The notes: generated by a model from the sequence alone, not told the origin. Counted from the stretch's first letter, positions 46,187 to 59,032 are shown. The stretch: DNA of 64,000 nt from Arenicola marina (GCA_964019135.1 OZ025257.1:26148352-26212351); one strand, 5' to 3'. Program-made: numbers and translations.

Positions 46187-49100
46187 AGATTCAGATTCAG
46201 ATTCAGATTCAAAATCATTTATTCGTCAAAGCGATAATTTTTTATACATAAATGATCATAGATGAAAGATAAACATCAATTTAACACAGGAGACACAGAC
46301 TAAGTTTGAACACCGCTCTCGTGTGAGCCACCTGGAGTTGTAACATAGACGAATGATATAACTGGAACTCAAACAGTGAGAAAAGCACGAGATTTTCTAT
46401 TATATGTTACTTACAAATTGTGAGTTGTGAGAGGGCTGATGTTGAGGGGGGGGGGGGGTGGGGGCGGGCGGGCGCGGGGGAGCGGTCGCGGTGGAGGGGA
46501 AAGGCGAGGCGGAGGGGCTAGTTTTATTTCTGACATATATGGCAATTCAAAAGACTACAATGGTCAGAATAATTGCTTATGATATTATCTTTGATATACT
46601 TTGAGAATCCTATCAGGCTGTGCGTATTGATCTTATCCAAAATTATTGCAGGTTCGGTATTTACAATTTCAATTAGGCAATGTCTAATGCATTTCTTCGC
46701 ATAATCATGGTAAACTCTACTTGTATGAGCATAATCCTTATATCTTGTATTATGTGAGTGTATTTCGTAGGCACGTGTTATGGGGATCTGTGAGAAGTAC
46801 GTGGGGAGATTATTATTTTTTAATTTATGATGGAACTTTAATTTTTGTAAACGGTGAATATCTTCCAGTTTTAGTAGGTTTAGCTGTTTAAAAAGGGGCT
46901 CGCTGTGAGCTTTAAAATCGCTCAGCGATATAATTCTTACTGCTCTTTTCTGTAGTTTATATATTCGTTCCCCACAGTAACCCCAAGCTAGTGCGCCGTA
47001 GTTTATGTACGGGAGAATGAGGGAATTGTATATAGTAAAAAGAGTGTATTTGGGCAGAGTATATTTGAGTCTATTCAATATTCTCAGGACCTTTGAGATT
47101 TTAATGCAGATCTTGTCAACATGACTATGCCACTTCATATTCTTGGTAATTGTTAAACCCAGCATGTTGAATTCATCTACGCATTCAACTCTTACATCAT
47201 TTATTACAATATCTCGCAACTGCAGTTTCTTGCCAGGGATATGGAAGACCATGAATTTACTCTTACTAGGATTTAATGACAGTCTACTGGCATTTAACCA
47301 TTTGCTTATATTACTTAGTTCATCGTTTAATAAGGCACTGGAGGATGCTGATGTATCAGTTTGTACTGGGCTTAAGGTACCTATCAGAGTAGTGTCATCT
47401 GCATACAATATAAAATGAAAGAGGTCGCTGGCCGACGTGATATCATTCATGTAAATGATAAAAAGAAGCGGACCCAGTATTGAACCTTGGGGGACTCCTG
47501 TTGTTAAATGGGCTAAGTCGGAGCCATATTTATCAATTTCAACATATTGTTACGTTTGGGTAAATAATTCTTTAGCACTTCTAGAGCCATGTCACGTATG
47601 CCATAATAGCTCAATTTATAAATCAATATTTTGTGATCTATTGTGTCAAAGGCTTTAGATAGGTCTAGGAAAATATAGAGTTTTTCCATTATCCATATAT
47701 TGCATAGTTCGATCAATTAGTTCAAGATTAGCTAATTCTGTAGAATATTTTAGTCTAAATCCGTATTGACTATTATTGAAGAGATTATGTTGCTGGAAGT
47801 GTTCAAGAATTTGATTTGCTAATGCCTTTTCAAATACCTTGGATATTGCTGGCAATAATGATATCGGTCTATAGTTGTTGAATGAAGTTACGTCACCAGT
47901 TTTATAAACGGGAGTTACTTTGGCTATCTTTAACTTATCAGGAAAAGTCCCAGTTGTGAGTGTTTGATTAATTATCAGCGATAAGGTTCGAGTTAATTCT
48001 GGCTTAATCACTTTGAGAAGTTTAACCGATATGCCGTCATGACCACAGCTGGGTTTGGGTTTCAGCTTATCAATTATATCTCCTATTTCGTTTGGATCGG
48101 TTAACGTAAATTGCAAGGTATCTGGGCTTGGGTTTTCTAAGTATGCCTTAAACTGGTCACCTGAGTTAGTAAGTTCTTCAGCGAGGTTGGGACCAATATT
48201 AGCAAAAAAATCATTAAATTTAGTGGCTATGTCTTGCTTATCAGAGATTGTTCTGCCATCTACCTTAAAGATACCTAGGGTATTCCCTTTTGTCTTTTTG
48301 CGATTTAACACCTCTGTAAGTGTTGTCCAAGTTTGCTTGATATCGCTTTTACATTTAGAAAAAACTGCATGATAGTAATGTCTTTTGGCTTCAGCAATCA
48401 TGCGACGCAATATTCCATTATAAGTTTGTAGGTTTACTTTGAGGGCGTCAAATAAAGGCGATGTTTGTGGGGTTTTCTTTAACCTTTTATATAGCTTATC
48501 CTTAAAGTTGATCGACTTTAGAATCCCACTGGAAATCCAATTTGATTTTTTATGCTTATATTTAAAGAATTTCACTAATTTTGTCGGAAGGCAATTTTCT
48601 TTGGATGTTCGGACAAGATTTTCAACAATATCATAATTACTGTTTGGATTCGAGCTAACATTTTTATCTAGTCTGTGGTAGATCTCATGTGATTTTATCT
48701 CTTCTCTGAATTTCATTACAGAATCATGGTCGTAGGTTTTGATTATAATCATTTTCGGAACCATTTGTTTAACTTGAGGATGTGGTATACTGATGAAGTA
48801 CGGCAGATGGTCCGAGATTGCTTTTACTAGTATACCAGCATTGGCTTGAAGCATGTGATGATATTTTACAAAACAGATTGTCAATGAGAGATGCTCTATG
48901 TCTTGATATGCGTGTTGGCAGCGTAATTCTTGGGAAAAAACTGAGTTGTTATCATATCAAAAAAATCGCTAATGCATTGTTTTTCATGGATCTTAAGGAG
49001 ATCAATATTAAAATCACCGGCTATGACAAACTCCTTGTTGTGCTTCTCTACAGAATTGAGAGCTTGGCTGAATTCTTCAGTAAACTGTTTGTAATTACTA

Positions 49101-49616
49101 ATTAATTCACATGGGGGTCTATATATATTTCCAATAATAATATTTTTGTTCCAACAAGAACTAGATATTTCTATAAATAATCCTTCCCACGTTGTTTTAT
49201 CGACAACATTTGCCACAATATTATAATTAAGATCTTCACGTATATATGTAATAAGGCCCCCATGCGCAGTGCATGCTTTACCCTGTGATATTGTGGTATA
49301 GCCATTGAGCTTAAAGCGAGATGTATCACAATCCTCCGACAGCCAGCTCTCTTGAATACATATAACCGAAAAATATTGGCCTTTACTTTGCATACTTTCT
49401 GTAAATATTTTAATTTCCTCAAATTTAGCCGAGATAGAGCAACAACTAAGACTTAGTACAGTGAACCGTCCCTTACAAAAGTCTATGAGATTAACGTCTA
49501 AGCAGTATGGAGAGTGCCTAATGAGATCTGGTCCATCGCTGCCTTCTTCATCATTATCAGTCTGGAGAACCGAGCATAAAGAGTTTGGCGTCACGCCGCC
49601 AAACTGTCTTAGCATG
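46187..49616 (-). mobile_element. Nearly full-length LINE (jockey/CR1-like), endonuclease plus RT
   Basis: Read on the - strand. The endonuclease (about 49,615-48,880) has CIQESWLS, GNIYRPPC, IAGDFNIDLL and SDHLPYF. RT motifs follow: GHDGIS, AKVTPVYKTGD, NNYRPISLLPAISKVFEKAL, QYGFR, LSKAFDTIDH, GVPQGSILGPLLF and the catalytic YADDTTL (about 47,400). The C-terminal tail reads to a stop at 46,524. About three frameshifts, near 48,890, 47,675 and 47,530, break the frame, so it is inactive. The 3' end is AATAAATGATTTTGAATC followed by GAATCT repeats, typical of such LINEs. The 3' UTR is extremely C-rich at 46,440-46,515. A nested LTR element separates the 5' end, which resumes at 54,676. Confidence 0.9.
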
Positions 49617-49815
49617 GGTCATGATTCGGAGCTCAGAGACAACACGTCTTGTAGTCTGCGTGTCATTTATTGGAATGCCGGATAATAGTAGGTCATGTGA
49701 CAGCGATGGTGCGTAGGAATATACCGGTACTATTTACTGATTGAGGGATGTAAAGCTGCGATGAATAAAGTAGTTCCTAATTATATAAGCATGTAATTAA
49801 ATACATATCATCACA
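49617..49815 (-). repeat. 3' LTR of the gypsy fossil
   Basis: On the + strand it ends ...CATATCATCACA. It contains AATAAA-like and TATAA-like motifs and is about 97% identical to 54475-54675. A purine-rich tract (AAAGGAGAGGGA on the - strand) adjoins it. Confidence 0.9.
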
Positions 49816-52800
49816 TCCCTCTCCTTTAAGCTTAGTTACTACAGTTGAGACTGGTTAGCAACGATCACTCCATCACACTGGGAGTAACAATTAACATACT
49901 CAATTGAAACATTATTTCAAGCAATTTAACTATCATAGCGATTGGGCCTCTTCACATGGCGTCCACATCTGGTGCGGTAGACACCTGGTTCATCAGCTGT
50001 AGGATCAGTAGGCCCTGTTGATGCACTATCATGGTCAGCTGATGGTGGTTGGCTCGGTACCGCTCCAGACCCTTCACCCTGCGGATCCGCAGGTGGATAC
50101 CCGGGATCTGCTTGACCATCAGGCAGGTCTACCGTGTCCGAGAAGCGAAGTCTTTTCGGCGGGGCGGGGATGTCCCTGATGTGTCGTCGATTCCTCCTCA
50201 GACAGCTACCCTGTTCGGTCGAGACGAAATACGATCGCGGCTCGTTACACTTCTGCTGGATGGAAGCGGGTTTCCATTGCTTAGATCTGGGGTTCCGGAT
50301 CGTGACTGCTTGACCTGGAATGAGAGGTGATAAATCATGAGCAGTATGGTTATGATGATTGCTCTGCTGCTCTTGCCTTTGCTGAAGTCTTGCTTGAATG
50401 ATGTCCCGGTTGTAATGAGGGTTCCTGACTTTCATGGGTAGATTCCCCTGAATCCTTCTGTTGAACAAAAGTTCAGCTGGACTGGGTATGACACAGTCAA
50501 TCGGGGTAGTTCTCAGACATAGGAGAGCTAACTCTGGGTCCAGATTGCTACTCCTGGCTTTGACCAAAGCATGTTTCACCGATTGGATTGTGCGTTCGAT
50601 GAAGCCGTTTGATTCAGCATAATGAGGTGATGATGTTATATGGTCGAACTCCCAGGTCCTAGCAAATTTACGGTATTGGCTGCTATCAAAATGGCGATCA
50701 TTGTCACTAACGATTCGTTCAGGAATGCCATGCTCACCAAACAACTGCTTGGTGATATCAACCACCGCCTGGCTCGTGCATTGGCCTCGAACAAACGGGT
50801 ACTTCGAGTAATAATCACCAACAATTAGGAAAGTTTTGTTGTCAAAAAAGAACAGATCAGTTGCGAGTACCTGCCAAGCCCGTGTCGGGATCTCGTGCGG
50901 CTGAAGTGACTCCGCAGGTTGAGACTTCTTATGCTCTTGACACGTACTGCACTGGATCACGATTCGGTCGATGTCCTCATTAATGTTAGACCAGAAAACA
51001 CAGGTCCTGGCACGTAACTTCGATTTCTCGGCTCCTTGGTGACCCGCGTGCAACTTCTCAAGGATTTCCTGTTGCATGGATGTTGGTATGACTATTCGCT
51101 CACCTTTGATTACGAGCCCGTCCTCAGCCGAAAGTTCATCTCTGTACGCCCAAAAGCGTCGAAGGGGCCTGGTAGCTCCTTCCTCGTGACTGGCCACCCT
51201 TCAATCACTACTTCTCGAAGCGCTGAAATGACTGCATCGTGCTTGGTTTCCCTCTTGAGCTGTTCTAGTTTCGCTGTGCTAAACTGAACGAAGTCTACTC
51301 TGACGTCTAAGTCGATGGATTTGCTATCCTGAGATGAGGGTAAGCGGGAAAGACTATCTGCCAAGATCATATGCTTACCAGCTTTGTAGCGGATGTTTAC
51401 ATCGTATCCTTGCAATCGTAAGAGCATACGCTGTAGTCTGGGTGGTGCTGCTGTGAGGTTTTTCAAGGAGATCATCTCGAGTGGCTTATGATCGCTTTCT
51501 ACAGTAAAAGGCTTACCGTAAACATACGTATGAAATCGTTCACACCCGAAGACGACAGCGAGAAGCTCCCTCTCGATGTTGGCATATCTTTGCTCTGTCG
51601 AGGTCAAAGATTTGGAGGCAAAGGCAATGGGCCGGTTGTGCTGCAGCAGCGCCGCGCCCAGTCCTCTTGAAGATGCATCCACCTGTATAACCGTTTCCTT
51701 TCGAGGATCGAAGTATGTGAGAGTGGTCCCTGTACATAGTAAGGCTTAGAGTATATCGAAGGACCTCTGGTGACTTGCACACCACTCAAATTCGACGTCC
51801 TTCTTCAGAAGGTCACGTAACTGTGCTGTGTGCTGGGAGAGATTAGGCATGAAAGAAGACATGTATGTGACGATGCCTAAAAATTCCTCCAGTTCCGTCT
51901 TGTTTGAAGGGACATGAAGGGACTTAATAGCGTCAACTTTCTCGGGGTTGGGATGCACACCATTCTCGTCAAAGACAAGCCCAAAAAAAGTCATGTTTTT
52001 CTCTTTTATCTGGCTTTTGCTGCTGTTAAATACCAAACCGTTATGTGCAGCTACTCTCATCAGGTTGTGCAAATTGGTGTCGTGGTCAGCTTCAGTCTTC
52101 CCATAGACAGCGACGTCATCCGCTATCCCGGTCACTCCGGGACACTGCTCCAGGATCTGGTCCATGCGCTGCTGGAAGACATCTTGACTCATTTTCAACC
52201 CGAACGGCATTCTGTGAAAACAAAAGCGACCAAAAGGTGAATTAAAAGTCGTAAGTAATCGCGATTAAGGATCAAGATCCACGGACCAATATCCGTTCTT
52301 CGCATCGAGTTTCGAAAAGAACTTTGACCCAGCAAGTTCATGGGTCATCTCCTCCAGGGTTGGCGTTCTGTGATGACATCTCTTGATAGACTTGTTAAGG
52401 TCCTTGGGGTTTATACAGATCCGGAGCTGCCCATTACTCTTGCGACTGTACGCAAGGCTGCTTACCCAGTCTGTGGGCTCATCCACCTTCCGGATCACTC
52501 CTAGCTTGACCATGTTGTCCAACTCTGCCTTGATCTCGTCTTTCATCTGGATTGGACACTTGCGAGGAGCATGTATAACAGGTTCAACGAGGGGGTCTGT
52601 GATTATCCGATAACTTCCAGGAAAGTGACCTATCCGGTCGAATTGCTCGGGATACAGTTCCACAAGATGTGATGCCGATTCGACTCTCGGACAACTGGTC
52701 GACTGGTGGTCTCTATATTACAGTGCAAGGTAATCAGACTCAATAATCTTGAACTGGGCAGACCCAGAATCGCGGGACCATTAATGTCAACAACATAGAA

Positions 52801-54474
52801 CTTCTCTTCGTGCCAGTCACTTTGATTATGCTGACAAGGGAGAGACAAAACTCCAAAATGCTTGATTTGACCACCGTTATACGCTGTGAGTAGGGTTTCA
52901 CTATTTTCCAGAGAGCCTACCCTTGGGAATCCTTCCGCGTTGAGTTGCGATGGGAACATTTTCCGAAAGATTCTTACTGGGAGTGTGTTCCCTTGGGCTC
53001 CCGTATCAATCTTTACCTGTAGATTTGCTGATAGATGGGGTCTGTCAGGCAATCGAATGTTGATTTTTGTGAATACCTCTTCTCTTCCATCGCCGGTCGT
53101 ATTTATCTCAGAAAAGGATAAGTCACTGAATGGGTGAGATAAATCGATTGTTTGAACATTATGACGTGAATCTTGATGATCATTGTGACGAGGAGCTAGG
53201 CGATGAGGAGACTTGTAAGTTTGCCTGGTCGACATTCTGGGGTTGTAACGGGAATTCGACCTTGACCTATCACTTGGTGGTGTCTTCCTGGACCGACACA
53301 CCTTGGCCCAGTGATTTGGCTTGTTACATATTCTGCAAAAGGATCCATAGGCTGGACAACTGTCTTTATCTTTCCGTGGATGGGATCCTCCACAATGAAA
53401 ACATGCCGCCTTCGACGGATAAGTCTTCCTAATTGAGTTCATAGCAGTAGTACCTTGGCTCGACATAGTTTAGGTTTCAGCTAATTGCAGCATATGACTA
53501 ATTGAAGCTTCATGAGTGCGGCCCAACTCTATAACATTGTCAATTGTAAAACCTATTTCTTTTCCCAAAAGTTCCTTTTGAAGCTCACGGTGCTTTGTCC
53601 CGATTATGACTTGCTCAATAATGCTCTCGTTAGACTCTTGTTCGTCTCTGAAACTACGCTTTTGAGCCTGAAGCTTACATCTTGACACAATATCGTCGAT
53701 AGTCTCATTTTCTGTCTGCCTATACTTCTGCAGATAGAATCTTGCAAGTCTGAAATTGTGTTTGGGGTCTAATTGTTCCTCAAACTTCTTCCACACTTTA
53801 TCAGGGTCTTTGGCGTCTGTTTCACTCAGACTCCACGAGTTAAACTTTTTCAACCCTTCCTCTCCGGCTAAGAGTAGAATATGGTCAACTTGCTTTTCCT
53901 TTGTAATGTCTTTCACGGAAAAATATAGTTGACATCGCTGTTTAAACATTTTAAATGCTGTTGCAATATCGGAACAAGTCCAGTCCAACCTGGGGATTAC
54001 GTCAGCCATCTTTGTATCACGTGGTTCCCTTGTGAGGTCAGTTCGACGTTTCCTTGGCACAGAATATAGATGAACAAGAGAACCAGCGTACCGGCCGTTT
54101 GACGTTAGCGTCCTTGACCCGACAACAGTGTCCTTCACCTTAACTCAGACAGTCTATGGCCACTGTACACACATGCGTCTGCACCATAAATACACCTTGC
54201 ATTCCAGCTATGCTTATCTCTGTGAAGAAGATGCAGTGAAATACTTTAGAAAGTTCCTAAGGTATTGGCACATTACCGTTTGTTTTGGTCAGAACACGTG
54301 TTTTCCATTCAGACTGAGTTTTGTCAACGTGGCTGTTCCGTCCATGCCGGCTTGAAGTCTTGCATGCTTCCGCTATGACGCGTCGTTCTGTCTGTCAGAA
54401 ATGTACCGGTGTTGTTTTTCTGGCTTCAACTAACTTCATAGTTGAGACTTGAAAGTTTCACCCGGCTGCCACCA

Positions 54475-54675
54475 TGTCATCCTTCGGAGCTCAGAGACAA
54501 CACGTCTTGTAGTCTGCGTGTCATTTATTGGAATGCCGGATAATAGTAGTTCATGTGACAGTGCGATGGTGCGTAGGAATATACCGGTACTATTTACTGA
54601 TTGAGGGATGTAAAGCTGCGATGAATAAAGTAGTTCCTAATTATATAAGCATGTAATTGAATACATATCATCACA
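54475..54675 (-). repeat. 5' LTR of the gypsy fossil
   Basis: Matches 49617-49815 over its whole length. On the + strand it begins TGTCAT and ends ATCACA, the usual TG...CA termini. Confidence 0.9.
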
Positions 54676-54965
54676 GCATGGACTCATCTAAGGACATTTT
54701 ACCAGTACTATTAACTCTTCGTCCAATAATATTGACTCAAGATATGCCATTTGCGAAATACATTTCATACCATGAAGATGAATATAATTGAGTTTAAACC
54801 ACCTGAGAATCACAGTCCGTAAACTGCCCTCGCGCCCCAAACAACAACGAGCAAATCCCTGCGCCACAACAGTCATGGAGCACAAAATACAACAGCTCAA
54901 AACAGACAAACACGAAACATATTTACAGAGAGTGTGAACGCGAAGTACCACAGTCACAGTTAATA
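54676..54965 (-). mobile_element. 5' end of the large LINE beyond the nested insertion
   Basis: The LINE endonuclease frame continues past the insertion to an in-frame ATG at 54,697 (MSLDES, then MLRQFGG). Stops occur further upstream, so the rest is probably 5' UTR. The exact LINE 5' end is unclear; I put it near 54,965. Confidence 0.6.
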
Positions 54966-55261
54966 CATGTGGGTTCGGTGGTATTGAATTATGTCATAGA
55001 ACGATAATGGGTGGGAGAGGACCCAGAACCTACCCCGAGACTAGGCACCCGTGTTACGTCCGGCCTGGGATGCTCGAGGTGGGTGGTGGGGGTGGGTAAT
55101 GGGCGTCACATATGGATTGACTTAGTTGTATTTGGGGGTGGGGCTGGGCGTAAACAACGCGGGCGTCTTATATTATACATCATACAGTATACAGTAACAT
55201 ACCATACATTGTCTCTAGTTTAACCTACCAAATGGGTGCAGAACCCTTAGGTTTTGGGAGT
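54966..55261. other. Spacer between LINE and IMPACT-like sequence
   Basis: G-rich patch with GTGGGTGGTGGGGGTGGG near 55,080. No gene. Confidence 0.4.
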
Positions 55262-55995
55262 TTAAGTGTCCAGGATGGCTCGGTGTTTATGTTCTCGCAG
55301 CGCCGATTCGACCGCCGCTTCCAGCAGCTTGAAGCTGTCCCTCTTTGATGTTTTCTCTGCGAAGCGCCTGGTGATAACGATGATGACGTTGTCGATGTTC
55401 TGGCGCCTCAGAATGTATCGCATGTGGCGGCCGGTCCCATGGTCGCCATCGTCATTCCATCCCTCCTGGTTGTTGGCGAGGCGGTAGGCTACGATGTTAT
55501 GCATCGCCATGGCCCGCTTCGGGTCCAGCAGCAGGCGGTGCTGAGTCTTCCTCACATCCTGGAGCGTCTCGACGGGGGCGATCGTGGCGTAGGCTGTAGC
55601 TCCTTTTTGCGTGATTAGTTCTCCCAGAATTTGTTCCGGTGCATCAGATGCTTCTTCTTCCCTTTGCTGAGGTGAGAGGCTCATCAGATCGTTGGCCGAT
55701 ATTGTGGTCAAATCAGGCTTTTGTCGTTCGTTATTGATTTATAACGCGTCATTGGTCACCCGGGTCTGAATACGGTGGGGGGCAGCCTTATCCCTGGCCG
55801 CCTGCGCACGTTCGCCGTACTCTCGCCGCCTCTCATAGATATCCGTGGGGTAATGCGGGGTGATCTTAATGAGGTCTTTACCCCTTGGAAGTTTCTTTCG
55901 AGAGAATTCGAATAACTGATCTACGTCTTTTTGGGAAGTGAGCCTTGCCACTATGACTCGCGGGCGAGTATGGCTACCTTTGTAACCCAGACGAT
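55262..55995 (-). pseudogene. L1-ORF1-like domain followed by IMPACT-family domain, interrupted
   Basis: The - strand frame starts at the 48-bp array edge with CHRLGYKGSHTRPRVIVARL and FEFSRKKLPRGKDLIKITPH, which resembles the RRM and C-terminal domain of L1 ORF1 proteins (HR-G...RPR-I-V-R). After RVTNDAL there is one in-frame TAA (55739-55741). The same frame continues to 55,262 with HNIVAYRLAN, GWNDDGDHGTG and NIDNVIIVITRRF, the core of the IMPACT/YigZ (UPF0029) family; the usual GG...LG loop after VTR-F is not kept. A LINE ORF1 carrying an IMPACT-like tail is my best reading; a host gene with a retroelement-derived N-terminus is an alternative. The N-terminal part is cut off by, or runs into, the array. 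Confidence 0.6.
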
Positions 55996-57080
55996 GACAC
56001 GAGACCGACACGTGTATGTACACCGACCTAGTCGTCTCCAGATACAGCGAGACCGACACGAGTATATACACCGACCTAGTCGTCTCCAGATACAGCGAGA
56101 CCGACACGAGTATATACACCGACCCAGTCGTCTCCACGTACAGCGAGACCGACACGAGTATATACACTGACCCAGTCGTCTCCAGGTACAGCGAGACCGA
56201 CACGTGTATATACACCGACCCGGTCGACTCCAGGTACAGCGAGACCGACACGAGTATATACACTGACCCAGTCGTCTCCAGGTACAGCGAGACCGACACG
56301 TGTATATACACCGACCCAGTCGTCTCCAGGTACAGCGAGACCGACACGAGTATATACACTGACCCAGTCGTCTCCAGGTACAGCGAGACCGACACGTGTA
56401 TATACACCGACCCGGTCGACTCCAGGTACAGCAAGACCGACACGTGTATATACACCGACCCAGTCGTCTCCAGGTACAGCGAGACCGACACGTGTATATG
56501 CACCGACCTAGTCGTCTCCAGGTACAGCGAGACCGACACGTGTATATACACCGACCTAGTCGTCTCCAGGTACAGGGAGACCGACACGTGTATATACACC
56601 GACCTAGTCGTCTCCAGGTACAGCGAGACCGACACGTGTATATACACCGACCTAGTGGTCTCACCAGGTACAGCGAGACAGACACGTGTATATACACCGA
56701 CCTAGTCGACTCCAGGTACAGCGAGACCGACACGTGTATATACATCGACCCGGTCGACTCCAGGTACAGCAAGACCGACACGTGTATATACACCGACCCG
56801 GTCGACTCCAGGTACAGCAAGACCGACACGTGTATATACACCGACCTAGTCGTCTCCAGATACAGCGGGACCGACACGAGTATATACACCGACCCAGTCG
56901 TCTCCAGGTACAGCGAGACCGACAAGTGTATACACACCGACCTAGTCGTCTCACCAGGTACAGCGAGACCGACAAGTGTATACACACCGACCTAGTCGTC
57001 TCCAGGTACAGCGAGACAGACACGTGTATATACACCGACCTAGTCGACTCTAGGTACAGCGAGACCGACACGTGTATATG
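55996..57080 (+). repeat. 48-bp minisatellite array 2 (about 22 units)
   Basis: Same unit and orientation as 43757-46186. Many units have ACGAGTATATAC instead of ACGTGTATATAC, losing the CACGTG. Long open frames on both strands are repeat artefacts. Confidence 0.96.
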
Positions 57081-58078
57081 ACAATGACAACCGCATTGTA
57101 GTATGGTCACATTTAGTAAAACACGGAAGCCTTGATTGTAATAACCGAAGTTACAAACGGTTTTATGATAATATTTTACACGAAACCGAGAATAATTAAA
57201 ATTTAAAATAGATCGGGAAAACGCTCTTTCTCCTCACGCACACCCAGGGCAATTACCCTCTCCCCTTCACAAACTCCAGAAGGCTCTCCCTCACATAGTC
57301 CCAGAACGTACCCCCTTACACCCATCCATGACAACCACCCCTACCCCTTCACACATAGTCCGAACGGAGCCCACCCTCCTTAACATACAACCAGCACTCC
57401 CTCCCCTCTCGCACCCCTAGGACAACCGCCCCCTCCCCTTCAATCTCCCCCCATCATACCCTGGACGGACCTCCGCCACCCCCTCCCCCTCTCACATACA
57501 AGCACGCCCTTCCCTTGCGCACCCCCGCGACAACCACCCCCTTTCGTTCACACCCGGGCGGACCCCCTCACACGGATAAGCCCCCCTCTTCATGCACACC
57601 CAGGACCACCTCTCCTTCACACACACCCTGGACAGACCCCCCCCCCCGCCGCTTCACATGTACACAGGGCGAATAGCCCCCCCCCCCCCCACCCTTCACA
57701 CGCACAAACCTTGAGGAAACTCTATCGCATCCCACTCACACATATCCGAGACGGAGGAATAGAGGTTATTTTCCCGCCCAAATGCGATTTTCCCTCCTAT
57801 CTTTCAATGGTTAAGCGAAATAAAAAAAAATCGCGTAACCTTGACCTTTGACTTGCATCGCCCATCTACGAGGCCTGAAGATGGCCATTCCATATCTTTT
57901 GGTGAAAGTCGATATCTGAAGGCGTTCGATAGTTATCGCGTTAAGTTACTAACAGACACAGAGACCGAACCTAACCTACCGACATCAGACCAAAATCGTA
58001 GATTGCCATGTAGAGTTTCCTTTCACATACACTGGTGATATAGGTTGTTCTATTTGGCAATTTGGCCTAGGAAGCTCG
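57081..58078. other. C-rich degenerate repeats and spacer
   Basis: Between about 57,230 and 57,720, motifs like CACCCCTTCACACACACCC and CCAGGACAACC recur irregularly, an old C-rich tandem repeat. The rest shows no gene. Confidence 0.55.
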
Positions 58079-58150
58079 ACGGTGGCTCCAACTACCGGCG
58101 CGCACTGTGGTCGAAGGCAATCAAGACGGTGGCTCCAACTAGCGGCGTGC
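58079..58150 (+). repeat. Direct repeat GACGGTGGCTCCAACTA
   Basis: GACGGTGGCTCCAACTAnCGGCGnGCA occurs twice, at about 58,079 and 58,123, 44 bp apart. Confidence 0.8.
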
Positions 58151-58249
58151 AATGAATGTTTCTGGGCTGCGGTTGCGGAATAATACGCTGGAATTAACGC
58201 AACAAATTTAAATAATTAAGTGAGCCTATTCAAAATTCTACATATTCTT

Positions 58250-58790
58250 ACTATTAGATAGATAGTTTATTGGTAACTTCAGGCATCAGGCCCCTCGTAT
58301 AAATACAGAACACAAAAATAACATGCAACCGACTAAAACAAACTGAGTTAATTAGAGAAAATTAGGCTAAACCTGTTTTCATACTTAGTGAATGATTTTT
58401 GTATAAACCTTGCAAAGGGATATTGTCATACAACGGTCATTTCATTAAAATATGAAACTAGTCAAGAAAAGAAATATTTTCATGTTGTAAGCAATATTTA
58501 CAGATAGATTTTTCTCCCCTGCAGTACGAACTTGTCCATAGTACCCTACATCTGAATCTGGCTAAGATCTGCCGTAGTCTAAAATCCTCGAGAAGACACA
58601 AGTATGGTTCGCGTATGAGCAACTTCTTATGTTCTTTACAATTCGTCAGGTCTTACTCTGCCAGTTCTGGCAAGCGCAGTCAATTACCCTTTTGGAAAAT
58701 TGTTCAATAAAGGCCTCAGGATCTCCAGGTTGTTGCTGAAACCAGGCATAGCCGAATCCATAAGAGAAAAGTAAGTGCTTGAGTTTAGAA
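58250..58790 (-). mobile_element. LINE remnant (RT C-terminal region)
   Basis: In different - strand frames one reads SYGFGYAWFQQQPGDPEAFI, then HKKLLIREPYLCLLEDFRLR, QILARFRCR and CKYCLQHENISF. These match in order the part of I/Nimb-type LINE proteins after the RT. Several frameshifts separate them. The 3' end is CAATAAACTATCTATCTAAT near 58,250. Confidence 0.65.
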
Positions 58791-59032
58791 TTCTCACTAT
58801 ATTCTCACTATTGTGTATAGCGATGAATAAATATGCCTGATATTTTTTTGGGTATAATAGATCCGCGTGAATGTTGCTCTTGCGGAAATGAACAAATCAT
58901 AAAGTTATTAAATAGTACTATAAAATAAATAAACGGATACCTGTTGTGTTCATTATTTTATCGTAGTTGCTATATTGATTACAGATTTTTTGCAGATCGA
59001 AATACTACTTTATGTATATTTTACGTGTTGTT
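58791..59032. other. AT-rich spacer
   Basis: Nothing recognised. Confidence 0.4.

Larger units (their letters stand above)
49617..54675 (-). mobile_element. Ty3/gypsy LTR retrotransposon fossil (Mag-like), nested in the LINE
   Basis: A complete-looking element of about 5.06 kb bounded by 199-201-bp LTRs and a 5-bp target duplication GCATG (49612-49616 and 54676-54680). On the - strand the order is LTR, primer-binding-site-like TGGTGGCAG, gag-like region (about 54.1-53.5 kb), nucleocapsid zinc knuckles and protease (about 53.5-52.7 kb), RT (about 52.7-51.7 kb), RNase H (about 51.7-51.1 kb), integrase with HHCC zinc finger (about 51.2-49.9 kb), purine tract and LTR. No envelope gene is seen. 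The coding region carries roughly four breaks, so it is a fossil. The two LTRs differ by only about 3%, so the insertion is fairly young. Confidence 0.9.

Noticed and set aside
43757-46240. Open frames of 343-575 codons on both strands
   Set aside because: They consist only of the 48-bp repeat read in different phases. No start context, splice sites or non-repeat domain supports them.
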